The notes: a model not told the origin generated them from the letters alone. DNA of 64,000 bases from JAEZBP01 sp963832725 (GCA_963832725.1 CAWHVG010000005.1:1302001-1366000), one strand, 5' to 3'. Positions 12,914 to 25,857 are shown, counted from the stretch's first letter. Numbers and translations are program-made.

Positions 12914-12989
12914 CGCTCCTCCTGACCGACTTCGCTCCTCCTGACCGACTTCGCTCCTCCTGACCGACTTCGCTCCTCCTGACCGACTT
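12914..12989. repeat. Four perfect 19-bp tandem repeats
   Basis: The unit CGCTCCTCCTGACCGACTT occurs four times without a mismatch (12914-12932, 12933-12951, 12952-12970, 12971-12989). It sits between the DUF3540 stop and the kinase gene. Perfect identity implies recent or ongoing slippage. On the minus strand each unit contains AGGAGGAG, but no minus-strand gene uses it. Confidence 0.95.
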
Positions 12990-13145
12990 CGATGGGCGCA
13001 CGACGGCGACCCGGGTCGCCCCTGATGGCTCATGCACGACGCGGAAACCACGAGCTCGTCGACCACGAACGACGCGACGCCGTCGTGGATCGACACGCGA
13101 GCGGGGATCCGCGTCCGCTTGGACGACGACTCCTGATTCACCGCC

Positions 13146-16934
<3,789 letters not shown>

Positions 16935-17163
16935 GCCGCGCTCGTGAGAGACATCCGCGAGCAGACGGCCGAGCCGATCGTGCGCTCGCCGAGGAAGTGA
17001 GCCGCCCGGTCGCGCGAAGACGAGGTGTGGAGCGCGAACGCTCGAGCCCGCGGCGCGCCATCGCCGGCTGCGCGTGAGCTCGGCGGAAGGCCTCCACTGC
17101 GAGCGGGGTCGGACCGTGGGCGCCCTCGCCACCCCGCGCACCGGATGCTCCTCGGACGCGGCC

Positions 17164-18468
17164 TCAGGGCGTGATCGCGGTGAGGATCCCCTGCGCGGCC
17201 GTCTTCACGTTGGTGACGGCGTCGGGCACGGACGACGACGCGTCGGCGGCGACCAGCACGGGGCTGGCGGCCAGGGCGTCGAGCATCGCGGCCACGTAGA
17301 CCATGCGGCGGTTGGCCCGCTGGATGGTCTCCACGGGGGTCGGCAGCGCGTCGCTGGAGAGGAAGGGCGCCATCAGGTCGAAGAGCATCGCGAGCTCTTC
17401 CTGCACCACCGCGAGCACGGCGGCGGGCGTCCCGGCCGTACCGGTCGCGTCGTACGCCGTCTCCGCGTCCGTGACGGCCGTGTCCCACGTCATCTTCGCC
17501 GTCATGTAGGGGCTGCCCGCGGTGACGTCGTAGGGCACCGGATCGGTCTGGAGGCTCCGTCGGGTGGTCATCGACGCGCCGCAGGACGACCACATCCCGC
17601 CGACCAAGGGCGTCGTCACCGTGACCCGGACGGCGGTCGGCGTGTCGTAGGGCACCGGCACGTCGAGGGTCACCGAGCCGTCGGGACCGCTGTCCGATGC
17701 GAGCGTCTCGCCCGTGTCCTCGCGGATCACCGTGACGTCGAGCGAGTCCGAGCAGATCACATCCAGCGACGAGCTCGCCATCGCGCTGGACTGCCCCTCG
17801 ATGACGAACTCGATCTGATTGGGCGTGCCGTCGACCGAGAACCACGTGTTCTCGTAGAACATGTCCTGCACGACGGGCGTGCCGACGAAGGGCACCCCCA
17901 AGCGCTCGCGGTAGAGCCGGGCCAAGCCGTCGCGATAGGCGGTCAGCGACGCGATCAGCGGCACCAGTTGATCGTGGATGGCCATCTCCATCGGATCGCT
18001 GCTCGCCCCGAAGGTCGCGCTCGCCTGGGTGAGCAGATCGATCAGCACGTTCGCCTGCCGCAGATCGGCCAGCGCGCGGATCGTGGCCTCGCTGAGCGCG
18101 AGGGTCTGCAGCCCGTTCTCGCCGATGATGGCGTTGAGCCCCGCCGTGCCGACATCCACCTGCAGGAACGCGTCGCCCACCCGCATCATGACCGGCACCG
18201 CCGCCACCGCGTCCTGCACGTTGGTCACGTCGGACATCACCGTGGCGCCGAGGTCCTGCACCGACGGCGGGCCACCGTCGACCATCGCCGCGTCGGCCGC
18301 GCTCGCGTCGGACGACCCCGCGTCCACCGCGCCGGCATCCGGCGGACCGGCGTCGATCGCGCCTCCTCCGTCGGGGGCTGCCGCGTCCGTGCCGGCGTCG
18401 GCAGTCGAGCCATCACCGCCGCAGGCGACGAAGAGGAGCGAAGCAAAGGCGACAATCGTACGGCGCAT
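17164..18468 (-). CDS. Lipoprotein, function unknown
   Basis: The ATG at 18468 gives MRRTIVAFASLLFVACGGDG, a signal peptide with a lipobox ending in Cys16. A linker of about 45 residues rich in D, A, G and P follows. The mature part (434 residues in total) mixes helical segments with a beta-rich middle, and I recognise no catalytic motif. It is probably an outer-membrane-anchored periplasmic or surface protein. It has its own transcription unit, convergent with the kinase gene. Confidence 0.8.
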   Translation of the reverse strand: MRRTIVAFASLLFVACGGDGSTADAGTDAAAPDGGGAIDAGPPDAGAVDAGSSDASAADAAMVDGGPPSVQDLGATVMSDVTNVQDAVAAVPVMMRVGDAFLQVDVGTAGLNAIIGENGLQTLALSEATIRALADLRQANVLIDLLTQASATFGASSDPMEMAIHDQLVPLIASLTAYRDGLARLYRERLGVPFVGTPVVQDMFYENTWFSVDGTPNQIEFVIEGQSSAMASSSLDVICSDSLDVTVIREDTGETLASDSGPDGSVTLDVPVPYDTPTAVRVTVTTPLVGGMWSSCGASMTTRRSLQTDPVPYDVTAGSPYMTAKMTWDTAVTDAETAYDATGTAGTPAAVLAVVQEELAMLFDLMAPFLSSDALPTPVETIQRANRRMVYVAAMLDALAASPVLVAADASSSVPDAVTNVKTAAQGILTAITP

Positions 18469-18535
18469 GGGTTCGATGATGCGGGACTGCCCGCGGAATG
18501 CAAACGTCCAGCACGAGTGTAATCCGTCGGGCGCC

Positions 18536-18675
18536 CATGAGTCTGCGCTGCGCCGCGGACGAACATCCGGCCGCCGAGCCCGGAGGCTCACCGCGGACGG
18601 CGGGGCACATGAGTCCGCGCTGCGCCGCGGACGAACATCCGGCCGTCGAGCCCGGAGGCTCACCGCGGACGGCGA
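18536..18675. repeat. Tandem duplication, 72-bp period
   Basis: A segment of about 68 bp beginning CATGAGTCTGCGCTGCGCCG (18536-18603) recurs at 18608-18675 with only a few substitutions. The copies lie in the 0.4-kb gap between the lipoprotein start and the DUF938 gene. No gene was recognised in the rest of that gap. Confidence 0.9.
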
Positions 18676-18874
18676 CGCGGAGCCGGCGCGACCGACCCAT
18701 GCGCTTCGTTCGTGATCGCTGCGCTCTCCGTCTTGGGCGCGGCCGACGGGGCGACGGCGACTCGAGGATGTCGCGCTCGACACGACGCGGGGCGCATCCG
18801 GAGCGACAGGCCGTCTACCGAGACTTCTCCCCGACGAGCTCGATCGAGCGCCGACAGATGTGCGCAGCGCGTGC

Positions 18875-19486
18875 TCAGCCCTCGCGACGGAAGATCACAC
18901 AGAGATTGTTGGCGGGCATCTCCACCACGCGCTCGTGGGCGAAGCCGCGCTCGCCGGCCACCTCGACCACCCGCGAAAGATCCCGCACGCCCCAGCGCGG
19001 GTCGCGCGCTTGCAGGCTCTCGTCGAACGCCGCGTTGCTGGGAGCGGTGTGTCGGCCCTCGCGGCGGTAGGGACCGTAGAGCACCATCGGCGCGCCCGCG
19101 GAAAGGATCCTCGCCGCGCCCTCGAAGAGCGCTGGCGTCGTCTCCCACGGCGAGATGTGGATCATGTTCGCGTTGAAGAGCGCGTCAGCCCGCTCGATGG
19201 GCCAGCTCTGCGAGAGCACGTCCAGAAGCAGCGGCGTCCGCAGGTTCGGCGAGGGCTCGGCCTCCCGCCACGCCGCGATGCTGGCCAGCGCCGCCTCGTC
19301 GGGATCCGTCGGCTGCCATTCGATCGCCGGCAAGCGCGCCGCGAAATGAACCGCGTGCATTCCCGTCCCGCTGGCAATCTCGAGGACCACGCCTTCCTCG
19401 GGCAGCACCTCCTCGAGCACCCGGAGGATGGGATCGCGGTTGCGCTCACAGGCGGGCGCATGGAGGCGGGCGTCGGTGCGGGGCAT
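18875..19486 (-). CDS. DUF938 SAM-dependent methyltransferase-like protein
   Basis: The 203-residue protein opens with FxPAxERNRDPI-like residues (HAPACERNRDPILRVL), the mark of the DUF938 family. The SAM-binding motif EIASGTGMHAVHFA and NANMIHISPW follow. The fold is class I methyltransferase; substrates are unknown. The start at 19486 (MPRTDARLH) fits the family length. It is divergent from purE with about 130 bp between them. Confidence 0.88.
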   Translation of the reverse strand: MPRTDARLHAPACERNRDPILRVLEEVLPEEGVVLEIASGTGMHAVHFAARLPAIEWQPTDPDEAALASIAAWREAEPSPNLRTPLLLDVLSQSWPIERADALFNANMIHISPWETTPALFEGAARILSAGAPMVLYGPYRREGRHTAPSNAAFDESLQARDPRWGVRDLSRVVEVAGERGFAHERVVEMPANNLCVIFRREG

Positions 19487-19613
19487 CGTTCGGCCAGCCG
19501 TATCCCAGGCCGCGCCGCACCGCAAACCATCACGGCAAATGCTTCACTGGCGTTCGCGCGGCTTCTCGATACGATATCGCCCCGGCGTGGTCGTTCCGGG
19601 AAGGAGGAGCCCT

Positions 19614-20111
19614 GTGACGCGAGGCATCCTGGTGGGAGTCGTGATGGGCAGTCGTTCCGATTGGGACACGATGCGCCACGCCTGCGAGACCCTCGAGCAG
19701 CTCGGCGTGCCGTTCGAGACGCGCGTCGTGAGCGCGCACCGCACCCCGGATCTGCTCTTTCAGTATGCGGAGGAGGCCGAGGATCGCGGCATCGAGGTCA
19801 TCATCGCCGGGGCAGGCGGCGCAGCGCACCTGCCGGGCATGCTGGCCTCCAAGACCGCCCTGCCCGTCCTCGGCGTCCCGGTCCGCTCGCGGGCGCTCTC
19901 CGGCCTCGACTCGCTGCTGTCGATCGTCCAGATGCCCGGCGGCGTCCCGGTCGGCACCCTGGCCATCGGCGAATCGGGCGCCAAGAACGCCGCGCTCTTC
20001 GCCTGCACCATGCTCGGCGCCAAGCACCCCGAGCTGCGCGAGGCGTACAAGAAGTTCCGCGCCCAGCAGACCGAAGCCGTCCTCGCCCACCCGGACCCGA
20101 GCGTCCCGTGA
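19614..20111 (+). CDS. purE: N5-carboxyaminoimidazole ribonucleotide mutase
   Basis: PurE converts N5-CAIR to CAIR in purine synthesis. The 165-residue protein has the class I signatures MGSRSDWDTM, VSAHRTPD, GAGGAAHLPGM and GVPVGTLAIG with the invariant Ser and His. GTG at 19614 is chosen because AAGGAGGAG lies 5-13 bp upstream and the family N-terminus follows at once. Its stop overlaps the purK start (GTGA), a translationally coupled pair. Confidence 0.96.
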   Translation: MTRGILVGVVMGSRSDWDTMRHACETLEQLGVPFETRVVSAHRTPDLLFQYAEEAEDRGIEVIIAGAGGAAHLPGMLASKTALPVLGVPVRSRALSGLDSLLSIVQMPGGVPVGTLAIGESGAKNAALFACTMLGAKHPELREAYKKFRAQQTEAVLAHPDPSVP

Positions 20112-21181
20112 GGATCGGCATCCTCGGCGGCGGACAGCTCGCGCGGATGCTGGCCTTGGCCGGCCACCCGCTCGGGCACTCTTTCGTGGTGCTCAGCCCG
20201 GACGCCAACGCGCCGGCGGCCGCCGTAGCCGAGATGATCACCGCGCCCTACGACGACCCGGCCGCGCTCGATCAGTTGGCCGACGAGAGCGACGTCGTCA
20301 CCTATGAGTTCGAGAACGTGCCGACCGAAGCGGTGGAGCGGCTGGTCGGCAAGGTGCCCGTCCACCCGAACGCCAACGCCCTCCGCGTCGCCTCCGACCG
20401 CCTGAACGAGAAAGAGCTCTTCACCCGGCTCGGCATCCCCACCGTCCCCTACCGCGCCGTCGACGCGGCCAGCCAGATGGACGACGCCGTCCGTCACATC
20501 GGCCTGCCCTCCGTGCTCAAGACCCGCCGCTTCGGCTACGACGGCAAAGGCCAGCGCGTCCTGCGCCGCTCGGGCGACGTCGAAGGCGCCTTCACCGGCC
20601 TCGGCGGCGGCGCGCTCCTGCTCGAAGGCTTCGTCGACTTCCGCCGCGAGCTGAGCATCGTCGCCGCCCGCGCCGAGAGCGGCGACGTCGCCTTCTACCC
20701 CCTCGTCGAGAACCGCCACGAAGGCGGCATCCTCCGCTTCACCCGCGCCCCGGCCCAGGACCTCGAGCCCGAGCACCAAGACAAAGCCGAAAGCTACGTC
20801 CGCGCCATCCTGGAAGAACTGGACTACGTCGGCGTCATCGCCCTCGAGCTCTTCGACGACGGCGTCGACCTCCTGGCGAACGAGATCGCCCCTCGCGTCC
20901 ACAACACCGGCCACTGGACCATCGAAGGCGCCGAGACCAGCCAATTCGAGAACCACCTCCGCGCCATCACCGGCGACCCGCTCGGCTCCACCGCCCCGCG
21001 CGGCGAGAGCGCGATGATCAACGTCATCGGCGCCCTCCCCGACCCAGCGCGCATCCTCGCCGTCCCCGGCGCCTACCTGCACCTCTACGGCAAAGCGCCG
21101 AGACCGGGCCGCAAGCTCGGCCACGTCACCGTCGTCGCCGCCGACTCGTCGACGTTGGACGCGAGGCTGGAAGCGCTCTGA
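20108..21181 (+). CDS. purK: N5-carboxyaminoimidazole ribonucleotide synthetase
   Basis: PurK is the ATP-grasp enzyme that makes N5-CAIR from AIR, bicarbonate and ATP, feeding PurE. The 357-residue protein starts IGILGGGQLARMLALAG and has YEFENVP, KTRRFGYDGKGQ, ELSIVAARAESGD and NEIAPRVHNTGHWTIEG, all conserved PurK blocks. It overlaps purE by 4 bp. No obvious terminator follows. Confidence 0.96.
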   Translation: MRIGILGGGQLARMLALAGHPLGHSFVVLSPDANAPAAAVAEMITAPYDDPAALDQLADESDVVTYEFENVPTEAVERLVGKVPVHPNANALRVASDRLNEKELFTRLGIPTVPYRAVDAASQMDDAVRHIGLPSVLKTRRFGYDGKGQRVLRRSGDVEGAFTGLGGGALLLEGFVDFRRELSIVAARAESGDVAFYPLVENRHEGGILRFTRAPAQDLEPEHQDKAESYVRAILEELDYVGVIALELFDDGVDLLANEIAPRVHNTGHWTIEGAETSQFENHLRAITGDPLGSTAPRGESAMINVIGALPDPARILAVPGAYLHLYGKAPRPGRKLGHVTVVAADSSTLDARLEAL

Positions 21182-21232
21182 CCGGGCGTAAGGGCGATTC
21201 CCGAAGTAGCTAACCGAGGTATCCGTCCGCCT

Positions 21233-21752
21233 TCAATCGCGGAGAACGGTGCCTCCATCGCCGACGATCCAGACGTGGTCACCGCAGCGGGCGATGTCGA
21301 GGAGATCGCGGTCGGCGTCGCTGGCAACTACGTGGAAGGTCCGAAAGCCGTCGCTCGAGGCCACCACCCTACCGCCGCGTCCGAGCCCGTAGAGCGGGCC
21401 CCGCGGATTCGAGCCAGAGGCGGATCAACCCGTCCCGCGACGGGGTCGGATGCGCGACGAAGGTGTGACCGCCATCCGCCGAGACCAGGATGGAGCCGTC
21501 GACCGCCGCGAGCGCGACCTCGCCGTGCTCCCCGACCGCGAGCGCGCCCGTGACGTCGGGGCCTCTTCCCGCCCGCTGGTCGTAGCCGAGCGAGCCCGTG
21601 TCGGGGCCGGTCCACACCCGCGACCAGGTCGCGCCTCCGTCGTCGGACCGCTCCAGATAGAAGTAGGTGCTCTCGAGGCTGTTGCCGACCTGGACGTAGT
21701 GTCCGAGCACGAAGAGCGGTCCGCCTTCCGGCCCGAGCGCGACCGAGCACGC
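21233..21752 (-). pseudogene. C-terminal remnant of a BNR/propeller-type protein
   Basis: The frame reads YFYLERSDDGGATWSRVWTG, ILVSADGGHTFVAHPT, then after a +1 change near 21400 VVASSDGFRTFHVVASDADR and VWIVGDGGTVLRD with a stop at 21233. The repeated S-D-G-G-x-T-W/F blades resemble BNR/Ycf48-type propellers. No start codon or signal peptide is present: the upstream part is replaced by repeat array a at 21752. It is probably a truncated gene. Confidence 0.6.
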
Positions 21753-21885
21753 ACCCGCAGAAAGGGACCGCACCCGCCCCCGCACCCGCAGAAAGGGACC
21801 GCACCCGGGGTGCTGGCCTCACGCACCCGCAGAAAGGGACCGCACCCACCCGCAGAAAGGGACCGCACCCACCCGCAGAAAGGGA
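21752..21885. repeat. Repeat array a (19-bp units plus one CACCCGGGGTG core)
   Basis: The unit CACCCGCAGAAAGGGACCG occurs at 21752, 21783, 21824 and 21847, with a shortened copy near 21870. One CACCCGGGGTG core lies at 21802-21812, directly after the second unit. This is the leftmost array of the island family. Confidence 0.9.
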
Positions 21886-21943
21886 GTATCCGCTGCACGG
21901 GGCAGTGAGGCGGCGGGGAGCTCGAGGGGGTAGACCCTCGGAC

Positions 21944-22270
21944 ATGGCGAACGCGAAGGTCTGGTCGGAGCGTGTTGCGGAGTGGCGGGCGAGCGGCGAG
22001 TCGGCGGAGGTGTACGCGTCGGGGCGCGGGTACGCGGGCTCGACGCTGCTGTGGTGGTCGAGCCGGCTGGCGCGCGGGGTGGGTAAGCCGGCGAAGAAGC
22101 CGGAGGGGACGAGGGAGGTGCGGCTGGCGCGGGTGGTGCGCGCGCCCGAGCCGGCGTCGAGCGCGGCGAGCGTGATCGTCGAGGTGCATGGCGCCCGAGT
22201 GCTGGTGCCGACCGGGGTCGACGCCGCGACGCTGAAGACGGTTCTCGCCGCGCTGGGAGGTGCGTCGTGA
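21944..22270 (+). mobile_element. IS66 accessory protein (orf1, TnpA-type), intact frame
   Basis: The 108-residue frame starts at ATG 21944 (MANAKVWSERVAEWRASGES) and ends VLVPTGVDAATLKTVLAALG. This is the length and pattern of the small first protein of IS66 elements, with a helix-turn-helix-like N-terminus and the SVIVEVHGARVLVP motif near the C-terminus. The stop overlaps the start of the second IS66 gene, as usual. The rest of the element is lost, so it is a remnant. Confidence 0.8.
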
Positions 22271-22353
22271 TCCCGAGCGGGGTGGAGACTCGTCGCGCTC
22301 GATCCGATCACCTGCGGGGGGCTTCGACCGGCTGGCGAGCCAAACGAACGACC
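22267..22353 (+). pseudogene. IS66 TnpB remnant, truncated by repeats
   Basis: GTG at 22267 opens VIPSGVE, the normal start of IS66 TnpB. VALDPI and GGFDRLASQ then follow in other frames, so two indels are present. Homology ends within about 30 codons, where repeat array b begins. No tnpC and no right end of an IS66 were found. Confidence 0.7.
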
Positions 22354-22597
22354 TCACAGCCAAACGAACGACCTCACCCGGGGTGCTTGCCCAGCGCCGG
22401 GGATCTGAGCGGCGAATCCGGGCGGCACTCGCGGCCGGACCGGAACGAACGACCTCACCCGGGGTGCTGGGATCCACCAACGAACGACCTCACCCGGGGT
22501 GCTTGCCCGATCCACCAACGAACGACCTCACCCGGGGTGCTTGCCCAGCGCCGGGGATCTGAGCGGCGGATCCGGGCGGCACTCGCGGCCGGACCGC
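22331..22597. repeat. Repeat array b (four CACCCGGGGTG cores)
   Basis: Cores lie at 22375-22385, 22456-22466, 22491-22501 and 22529-22539. Each is preceded by ACGAACGACCT and most are followed by GCTTGCCC. A block of about 80 bp containing a core plus CAGCGCCGGGGATCTGAGCG is duplicated (about 22359-22443 and 22516-22597). The array lies between the IS66 remnant and the Y1 transposase gene. Confidence 0.92.
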
Positions 22598-22756
22598 GAT
22601 CCCCAGCCCCACCACGCGCGCTCCGCGGCGCTGAGGTTCGCGATCTCCGCCGCTGGGACCGGCGGCGAGGCGCGCTCCCGCGGCCACCGCCGTCCGCCAA
22701 ACGCACCGATGCGGACGCGCATCGCGCGGTCCGCAGGCACGTCATGTTCGCGGCGC

Positions 22757-23668
22757 TCAGCAGGGCGGGTCGGCGCAGTGCACGCCGTGCCACCGGCGCA
22801 TGGCGTCCGTACCCGCCGGCCAGACCACGTGTCGCTCCCCGGCGAGCCAGCGCTCTCGGCACTCGGCGTACGTGAGCAGGAACTCGGCGTCCCGCGCGAT
22901 GGCGGCGTCCAAGGCGTCCGGGTCCTCGCCGCTGGCGTAGCGGGGACTGAGCCGGCCGCGCGCCTCGAAGGTCTTGGCCCGCGCGTAGGGCGAGGACTTG
23001 CGCACGCGGTCCGCGCCCTTGAACGACCAGCCAGCGGCCTCGACCTCGGCCCGCGCATCGTTCTCATTCTTCTGGACCGCCTCGGCGATGCGCGTCCGCG
23101 CTCCCTCGAGCCCGTGCGCCTCGAGCAGCACGTCCGGCATCTCGAAGCGAACCTCGACGCTCTCGGGCATCGTGCCGTCCTCCGCGAAGAAGGCGCGCGG
23201 GCGCTCGACGGTGACGACGCGACCGCCGATGTCCGACGGACGCGTGCGCACGCCGGGCCAATCCTTCGCGAACCGAACCAAACCCGCCGCCGTCGGATTC
23301 GCGATCGTGTAGGCCACCTTGTCGATCAGGGCCTGAGGCGTGAGCAGCTCGGTGTAGTTCGGCTTCTGCCCGTCGAAGACGCTCCCCTGCCAGCCGCGCA
23401 TCGCCTGCGTCGCCTTCGTCAGCAGTCCGTTGAGCCGCTCGGTGAGCTTCGTGATCTGCCCCCGCCGGTCGACGACGACGAGGTGGTAGTGGTTGCTCAT
23501 CAGGGTCGCCGCCACGAGCTGAACGTGGGTCTCCTCCGCCGCGCATCCGAGGCAGTAGAGGAACACCTGATTCATCAGCCGGTCGGGTCGAAAGAGATGG
23601 ACCCGGCGCTCGGTGCGGCGCGTGATCATGTAGGCCATCCCGGGCAGGCGGCAGCGTGACGCGGTCAT
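22757..23668 (-). mobile_element. Y1 (HUH) transposase, RAYT-like
   Basis: The 303-residue protein starts MTASRCRLPGMAYMITRRTE. It carries the HUH signature MSNHYHLVVV (H60 and H62) and the later VAYTIANP block, whose Tyr119 is the candidate nucleophile in the position of the family's YxxxNP motif. This places it in the IS200-like/REP-associated tyrosine transposase group (PF01797). It has no accessory gene and no clear element ends, as expected for single-copy RAYT genes that act on REP sequences elsewhere. Palindromic repeat arrays lie on both sides (b and c). A C-terminal extension of about 150 residues is unassigned. Confidence 0.85.
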
Positions 23669-23808
23669 GCCACGCCCGTTCATCAGGATCCGATCCGGGA
23701 GCCGCTCGCCAGATCTCGGGCACTTACGAGCCAAGATCGGCGGAGGTGGCGGCGCCGACACCGGCGGCCGCCGGTCGCTCGGCCCGCGAGCGCCGGCGCA
23801 CGCTGCCG

Positions 23809-24390
23809 GGACCTCACCCGGGGTGCTTGCCCAGCGCGCCGGGGATCGGGGGGCGCTTGCCCCGCCCCGTCGAAACGGAACGACCTCGCACGCAGCCGGA
23901 CCTCACCCGGGGCAGGAAAAGGAACGAACGACCGCACCCGAACGAACGAACGACCGCACCCGGGGTGCTGGCCTCGTTGCGCGAACGAACGAACGAACGA
24001 CCGCACCCGGGGTGCTGGCCTCGTTGCGCGGTCCGGCGGTCCCGTCCGTCGGCAGGAGAGCGGCCGATCGGAGAATCTCTCGTACGGAACGACCTCACCC
24101 GGGGTGCTTGCCCGATGGCGCGGATCCAGGCGTCCGATCCGGCCGGACCTCACCCGGGGTGCTTGTCCAAACGGGAACGACCTCACCCAAACGGGAACGA
24201 CCTCACCCGGGGTGCGGGCCGGGTTGGGGTCAACGGGAACGGGAACGACCTCGCCCGGGGTGCGGGCCGGGTTGCGGCGCGCGATCTGGCCTTTGGGTGG
24301 GATCACCTCCAGGGCCAACCCGGGGTGGGATTCCTCCATCTCCGCCTCCGAACCCGGGGTGGGATTCCTCCATGTCCGCCTCCGGCTGCC
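23809..24390. repeat. Repeat array c (about nine cores, several flank types)
   Basis: Exact CACCCGGGGTG cores lie at 23815, 23957, 24004, 24096, 24151 and 24204. Variants lie at 24252, 24317 and 24351. Flanks differ locally: (GAAC)n-GACCG with CTGGCCTCGTTGCGC around the 23957/24004 pair, AACGACCT with GCTTG elsewhere, and two copies of AACCCGGGGTGGGATTCCTC at the right end. The array fills the gap between the Y1 transposase start and the toxin stop, and no gene is seen in it. Confidence 0.92.
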
Positions 24391-24439
24391 CACGCGCGGC
24401 GTTCACTGTCGGCCGGGGGGAAGGGTCGACAGACAGCGC

Positions 24440-24733
24440 CTAACCGAGTTCGTCCTCACGCAGCAGCCGGTGCCTCTCGAACACGGTGAGGATCTCGATC
24501 CGCTTCGGTCGCGCCCGGTAGACGATTCGATACCGCTTGTAGACGACCTCGCGCAGGCCGCTCCCGGGCAGCTCCGGAACGCTGCGGCCACGCAGGGGGC
24601 TCTCGGCGAGACCGTCTCCCACATCGAGCAGCGCGTCGATGAATCGGACCGCCGCGGGGGGATCATCGGCGGCGATGTAGTCTTCGATTTCTTCCAGGCG
24701 CGCTATCGCCGTCGCCGTCCAGACGACCTTCAA
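24440..24733 (-). CDS. RelE/ParE-family toxin
   Basis: The 97-residue basic protein (VVWTATAIARLEEIEDYIAA, LRGRSVPELPGSGLREVVYKRYRIVYR, RIEILTVFERHRLL) has the ParE/RelE length and ending. ParE toxins poison gyrase, RelE toxins cut mRNA; the sequence alone does not decide. It starts with TTG at 24733, overlapping the antitoxin stop (TTGA), the usual antitoxin-first coupling. Confidence 0.88.
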   Translation of the reverse strand: MKVVWTATAIARLEEIEDYIAADDPPAAVRFIDALLDVGDGLAESPLRGRSVPELPGSGLREVVYKRYRIVYRARPKRIEILTVFERHRLLREDELG

Positions 24734-25023
24734 CGGCCTTCCCGTCGTCGCTTGCGCATCGCGGCTCGCACCTGCGAGGTGGTCTGCGTCCGCCCCGCCT
24801 CGACGTCGGACACCGCACGAGCGATCTCTTCCACGAAGCGCTGGCGGTACCGAAGTGCATCGAACTCACGCGGCGACATGACGACGGCCGCGGCCTTTCC
24901 GTTCTGCGTGATGACCAGCGTGCGTCCTTCCTTGGTCATGCTCTCCAGCAGCTTCGAGGTGCGAGCACGAAACTCGTTGATGGGGACCAGGTCCTCCGCG
25001 AGGTCGACATCCTTCTTCGTCAC
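24730..25023 (-). CDS. Phd/YefM-family antitoxin
   Basis: The 97-residue protein reads DLVPINEFRARTSKLLESM, RTLVITQNGKAAAVVMSPREFDAL, then a charged helical C-terminus that would wrap the toxin. This is the Phd/YefM pattern: N-terminal DNA-binding fold and C-terminal neutralising helix. GTG at 25023 gives the family length. It precedes and overlaps the toxin gene. The promoter region upstream is occupied by 16-bp tandem repeats (array d), which may serve autoregulation. Confidence 0.87.
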   Translation of the reverse strand: MTKKDVDLAEDLVPINEFRARTSKLLESMTKEGRTLVITQNGKAAAVVMSPREFDALRYRQRFVEEIARAVSDVEAGRTQTTSQVRAAMRKRRREGR

Positions 25024-25090
25024 GAACTGAATATGGACCGAATTCGGGTCGGCGTCGACGACATCGCGCCCTCCCGAGCGACGAGTACGC

Positions 25091-25182
25091 GACCGACCCG
25101 CGACCAGTGCGCGACCCGACCAGTGCGCGACCCGACCAGTGCGCGACCCGACCAGTGCGCGACCCGACCCGGGGTGCTTGCC
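25091..25182. repeat. Repeat array d (16-bp tandem units ending in a core)
   Basis: GCGCGACCCGACCAGT is repeated at 25109, 25125 and 25141. A fourth partial copy runs directly into GACCCGGGGTGCTTGCCC (core 25166-25176). It lies about 70-150 bp upstream of the antitoxin start. Confidence 0.92.
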
Positions 25183-25429
25183 CCCGCGCGCGACGAGGCC
25201 GCGGCCGCTTGCGCAGCGTCGCTCGGCGCGGGGCGGCGAGCCCGGAACAATGCTCCCGGGGTGCGATCGTCGTCGTCGTCCCGTCGTCATCCCGTCAAGA
25301 TCCGCGTCGCCGAGCCGTTCCGCGGGCCCCCGCCGCACGTCAAGGCGATGGACCGCGACGCCGACCGGGCATCGCTGATAGAATCGCAATCGGGCCGGTC
25401 TGCGGCCGTGCGCCTGTTTCGGGGACTTC

Positions 25430-25843
25430 ATGCACCAGATCGATCTTCATGCACCGCGCCTGATGCTCGTGCGCCTCGAGCCGCCGATCGACCTCGCCGA
25501 AGCGCGTCTGGCCGTCACCCGAGTCCGCGACGGGTTCGTCGAATTCGCGCCGACCCATACGATCGTGTGTACGACGGTGAAATCGACCGCCGCGTGGCCC
25601 CCCGAGGTGGTCGACATCTTCTTGGCGATGATGAAGGCCGACAACCCCTTCCTCGAGTGCAGCGCCTTTTGCTACGACGAAGGGGGCTCGATGGGGCTCC
25701 AGCTCCGGCGGCTGATCATCGAGGCCGGTACTCAAGACCGGCGTTTCGCGAGCGGCAGGCCCGACGACGTGGCCGCTTTCGCGGCTCGTTTCGCGAGCGA
25801 TGAAGAGCTCGTCCGCATCCGTGAGCACCTGGGGCTCACCTGA
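25430..25843 (+). CDS. Hypothetical protein, 137 residues
   Basis: The ATG at 25430 opens MHQIDLHAPRLMLVRLEPPI; the protein ends REHLGLT. The pattern (an N-terminal beta strand, TVKSTAAWPPEVVDIF, LQLRRLIIEAG, then an acidic helix) looks like a compact alpha/beta fold with good codon usage. I do not recognise the family. It has no signal peptide, so it is cytosolic. It stands alone between arrays d and e. Confidence 0.7.
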   Translation: MHQIDLHAPRLMLVRLEPPIDLAEARLAVTRVRDGFVEFAPTHTIVCTTVKSTAAWPPEVVDIFLAMMKADNPFLECSAFCYDEGGSMGLQLRRLIIEAGTQDRRFASGRPDDVAAFAARFASDEELVRIREHLGLT

Positions 25844-25857
25844 GGCTCGGAAACGCG

